Assembly: GCA_024405895.1 (NCBI GenBank)
Contig: JAKSNW010000018.1
Location: 1 to 34,762 of the forward strand
Reading direction: 5' to 3'
DNA length: 34,762 bases
Origin: Paludibacteraceae bacterium
GTDB lineage: Bacteria; Bacteroidota; Bacteroidia; Bacteroidales; Paludibacteraceae
The position numbers and the translations under genes are program-made. The notes below the pieces were generated by a model. That model was not told where the DNA came from. It worked only from the letters and a program-made list of their open reading frames with translations, and did not search any database. Below, piece by piece: positions 33,002 to 34,762 of the stretch (position 1 is the stretch's first letter; the number at the start of each line of letters is the position of its first letter).

Positions 33002-33328
33002 ATGACGATGGAATCAATCAAAGACTTTGTGATGGCAGCACTGCCATGGGTGATGTTCGGACTCTCAGTAGCCCTGCTCGCCAGCAATTATTTCGGTAAA
33101 AAAGGGAAGAAACACGGCAAGAGCACGGCATGGTTCACAGCCAGCACGCTGATGTATCTGGCCAGCGCACTCACCTGGTTAGGCAGCGACGGCTCGTCGG
33201 GTGCCGTCACTTGGTTATGCCTCGGTTCAGCCTATCTCTGCTTCGGAGCCACGGAGTACAACAAGGAGAAACAGGCCGACAACAAGGACGACGAAAAGAA
33301 AGACGAAGCAGAACAGAAGGAAAATTAG
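33002..33328 (+). CDS. Small membrane protein with charged tail, function unknown
   Basis: A 108-residue protein (106 if the second ATG at 33008, MESIKD, is used). It has three hydrophobic stretches (about 9-27, 43-60 and 67-84) separated by short loops, the first loop strongly basic (GKKGKKHGK), and a highly charged Lys/Asp/Glu tail from about residue 85. The layout suggests an inner-membrane protein with a cytoplasmic tail. I do not recognise a family. It lies 60 bases after the cvpA operon terminator, so it has a separate transcript, but no consensus promoter is visible. Confidence 0.65.
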   Translation: MTMESIKDFVMAALPWVMFGLSVALLASNYFGKKGKKHGKSTAWFTASTLMYLASALTWLGSDGSSGAVTWLCLGSAYLCFGATEYNKEKQADNKDDEKKDEAEQKEN

Positions 33329-33436
33329 CCTTCCGACTACCTTGTCTTCAACTCACTGTTCCTTCCGACGCATTGGATTTGACAGAAAAGAAAAGTAGAA
33401 ACAACGGATAGATTGTTGGTTTTTTACGGCCAGAAG

Positions 33437-33474
33437 CAGACAGATTTCACAACAGAGATCCGTCTGTTTTTTTT
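33437..33474 (+). terminator. Intrinsic terminator after the small membrane protein gene
   Basis: CAGACAGAT (33437-33445) pairs with ATCCGTCTG (33458-33466) with one mismatch, then eight T residues. It lies 108 bases after the stop codon. Confidence 0.75.
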
Positions 33475-33518
33475 GCTGCAGAAGCAGAAAACGGGAGAAA
33501 TGGCATTTTCTGGAGTCA

Positions 33519-33552
33519 AACAAAATCAGCCCCGCTGTGTGAGCGAGGCTGA
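33519..33552 (-). terminator. Intrinsic terminator of the right-end lipoprotein gene
   Basis: TCAGCCCCGCT (33526-33536) pairs with AGCGAGGCTGA (33542-33552) with one mismatch. On the minus strand it is followed by TTTTGTTTG. It is tail-to-tail with the terminator at 33437-33474. Confidence 0.75.
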
Positions 33553-33573
33553 GGGGTATGAGGGTGAAGATTT

Positions 33574-34419
33574 TTAGAAAGTGATTTCTACAGGAATGTC
33601 GGCTTTGACGTTTTGTTTACCATCGAAGGCGGTAATTTTGATGATGAGCGGCTGCTTGTATCCCTTTGTCGGCTTTTGCGTGAACACCAAGAAGGCTGCG
33701 GTCCAACTTTTAACATACAAATTCTCCAGGACATCTTTGTCTCCGCCCAATATCATCAAGTCTTCAGGCAGCACTTCCGTAAGTGGCTTATCAACAAGAT
33801 GGGTATATTTGACATTACTGTTGGCGGTTTCTATCTGACCATAAAGACTTTCGACGATTCGTTCGTTCAAAACACCTGTCTGCCAATCGTATTCGTCAAC
33901 ATAACCGCTTTTAATGTATGGTGACGGTGTGATGCCAACGAAGCGAATCAGGTCATTAAGCGAAGTTCCTGCCGGATGCTGTTCATCAAAATCCTCAGAG
34001 CCTATGACATCGATAGTATTAATATCAAAGCACACATAGTATCTGCAAGAGAATAGATGCAAGAAATCTGCCGTACAATATTGATTGAATGATGTATCAC
34101 AGTGACGCTCATTCATTTTCTCGTAAATCGCATTTCTTGTTTTATTATACTGTTGGCTTATCGGGAAATCGTAACAATAGCCATACCAATTATAATATTT
34201 GTCACTTGTGTGGTATTTGATTCTGATTGTAAACTCGCTATGGTCGTATTGTTCAGCAGTGATGCTATCTAAACGAATAAAACTATTCGCAAATGAACTC
34301 TTTTTTACTACCGTAAACTCATCAATACCAGGTTCTGGTAAATGAGTTTGAGGGTCGCAAGCAATAAGCAGCAAACAACAAATTCCAAAAACAAAATTAA
34401 TTGAAAATTTCTTTTTCAT
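33574..34419 (-). CDS. Lineage-specific putative lipoprotein, function unknown
   Basis: A 281-residue protein with a lipobox LIAC at residues 18-21 and a following Asp (CDPQ), which in Bacteroidota does not by itself predict inner-membrane retention. The mature part is rich in Tyr, Asp and beta-prone stretches, has a few internal cysteines (YGYCYDF, RHCDTSF, QYCTAD, SCRYYVCF), and ends in a beta strand (VKADIPVEITF). It resembles the many variable Bacteroidales surface lipoproteins; I cannot place it in a named family with confidence. It is monocistronic: perfect promoter upstream, terminator downstream. Confidence 0.72.
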   Translation of the reverse strand: MKKKFSINFVFGICCLLLIACDPQTHLPEPGIDEFTVVKKSSFANSFIRLDSITAEQYDHSEFTIRIKYHTSDKYYNWYGYCYDFPISQQYNKTRNAIYEKMNERHCDTSFNQYCTADFLHLFSCRYYVCFDINTIDVIGSEDFDEQHPAGTSLNDLIRFVGITPSPYIKSGYVDEYDWQTGVLNERIVESLYGQIETANSNVKYTHLVDKPLTEVLPEDLMILGGDKDVLENLYVKSWTAAFLVFTQKPTKGYKQPLIIKITAFDGKQNVKADIPVEITF

Positions 34420-34522
34420 ATTCTGATAGTTGTTTTATGAGTTAGTAATGAGAAAAAACAATGCTTTGAGAAAGAAACTAGTGTGTTTCATAAAGAATAA
34501 TTGATCTGCTTGTTTTCAGCGG

Positions 34523-34554
34523 CAAAGTTAACAATTATCTATTATACCACCAAA
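34523..34554 (-). promoter_or_regulatory. Promoter of the right-end lipoprotein gene
   Basis: On the minus strand TTTG (34554-34551), 20 bases, TAACTTTG (34530-34523): a full consensus match. The leader to the ATG at 34419 is about 100 bases long. Confidence 0.8.
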
Positions 34555-34695
34555 CGTTTCTCAGAAAAAATCGCTGATACTATGAAATTTGCTTGTTTGC
34601 TTACAGTCTTTAAGCAAACCATAGCTGCAGCCCCGACTTCCCGCAGTGCAATGCTTGCAGAATGAAACCTCACGCTCTGAAATGCTGTTTTTAGA

Positions 34696-34762
34696 TTTTC
34701 TAAAACGATCGTGCAGGTCTTGCACGGTCACAAAATATTTTCTGAAAACATCGTGCAGGTCT
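34696..34762. repeat. Start of a tandem repeat with a period of about 42 bases
   Basis: A 25-base segment at 34696-34720 recurs at 34738-34762 with a few changes; both copies end ATCGTGCAGGTCT. Inside it CGTGCA-GGTCT-TGCACG (34710-34726) is a 6-base inverted repeat. The second copy is cut by the window edge, so more copies may follow. Confidence 0.7.

Larger units (their letters stand above)
34420..34762. other. 343-base right-end intergenic region
   Basis: It contains the lipoprotein promoter with a leader of about 100 bases, then AT-rich sequence with no visible gene, and at the far right the beginning of a tandem repeat. No open frame of useful length was seen entering from the right edge. 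Confidence 0.6.

Noticed and set aside
34696-34762. CRISPR array at the right edge
   Set aside because: The unit-to-unit distance of about 42 bases leaves only about 17 bases between 25-base repeats, the repeats are imperfect, and no cas gene is present in the window.

Overview
The window looks like chromosomal core DNA from a member of the Bacteroidota, order Bacteroidales, most likely a Prevotella-like organism (the family assignment is tentative). Evidence: a full Bat aerotolerance gene cluster; the rpmB-rpmG-DUF4295-ftsY-rimO gene order; a very long IF2 with low-complexity N-terminus; and repeated upstream matches to the Bacteroidota promoter consensus (TTTG or TTG, 19-20 bases, TAnnTTTG).

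Region by region. 1-69 is the 3' end of an unidentified plus-strand gene followed by a terminator. 316-567 (minus) is a small HTH DNA-binding protein with inverted repeats upstream. 743-9599 (minus) is a nine-gene unit: moxR, a DUF58 gene, a membrane-anchored BatD-like gene, batA, batB, batC, batD, batE and a PAP2 phosphatase, with spacings from small overlaps to 32 bases and one recognisable promoter upstream of moxR. 9766-13736 (minus) is ftsY-rimO-HU-(HU/transmembrane/LysM fusion), fed from its own promoter and perhaps from the ribosomal genes upstream. 13871-14505 (minus) is rpmB-rpmG-DUF4295. 14654-18692 (minus) is a capsule/exopolysaccharide export module of two Wza-type lipoproteins and a Wzc-type tyrosine autokinase. 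prs (plus) is divergent from it.

20392-23114 (minus) is a three-gene sugar unit: a nucleotidyltransferase-GHMP kinase fusion, a RhaM-type mutarotase and a FucP-type permease. Together these could import a sugar, adjust its anomer, phosphorylate it and activate it with a nucleotide. Divergent from it is a 1093-residue tricorn-type protease (plus). A cysteine-rich putative lipoprotein with its own perfect promoter follows. rimP-nusA-infB-cvpA (plus, 27494-32886) forms the conserved transcription/translation operon with a strong GNRA-capped hairpin in its leader. The right end holds a small three-helix membrane protein (plus), a lineage-specific lipoprotein (minus), and the first copies of a roughly 42-base tandem repeat cut by the window edge.

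Most of the window is ordinary housekeeping DNA. The items that deserve a second look are the nucleotidyltransferase-GHMP fusion operon, the HU-LysM membrane protein, the Gly-Tyr repeat tail of the tyrosine kinase, the inverted repeat between the divergent promoters near 23.2 kb, the cysteine-rich lipoprotein and the repeat at the right edge. I saw no tRNA, rRNA, CRISPR array, insertion sequence or phage gene.
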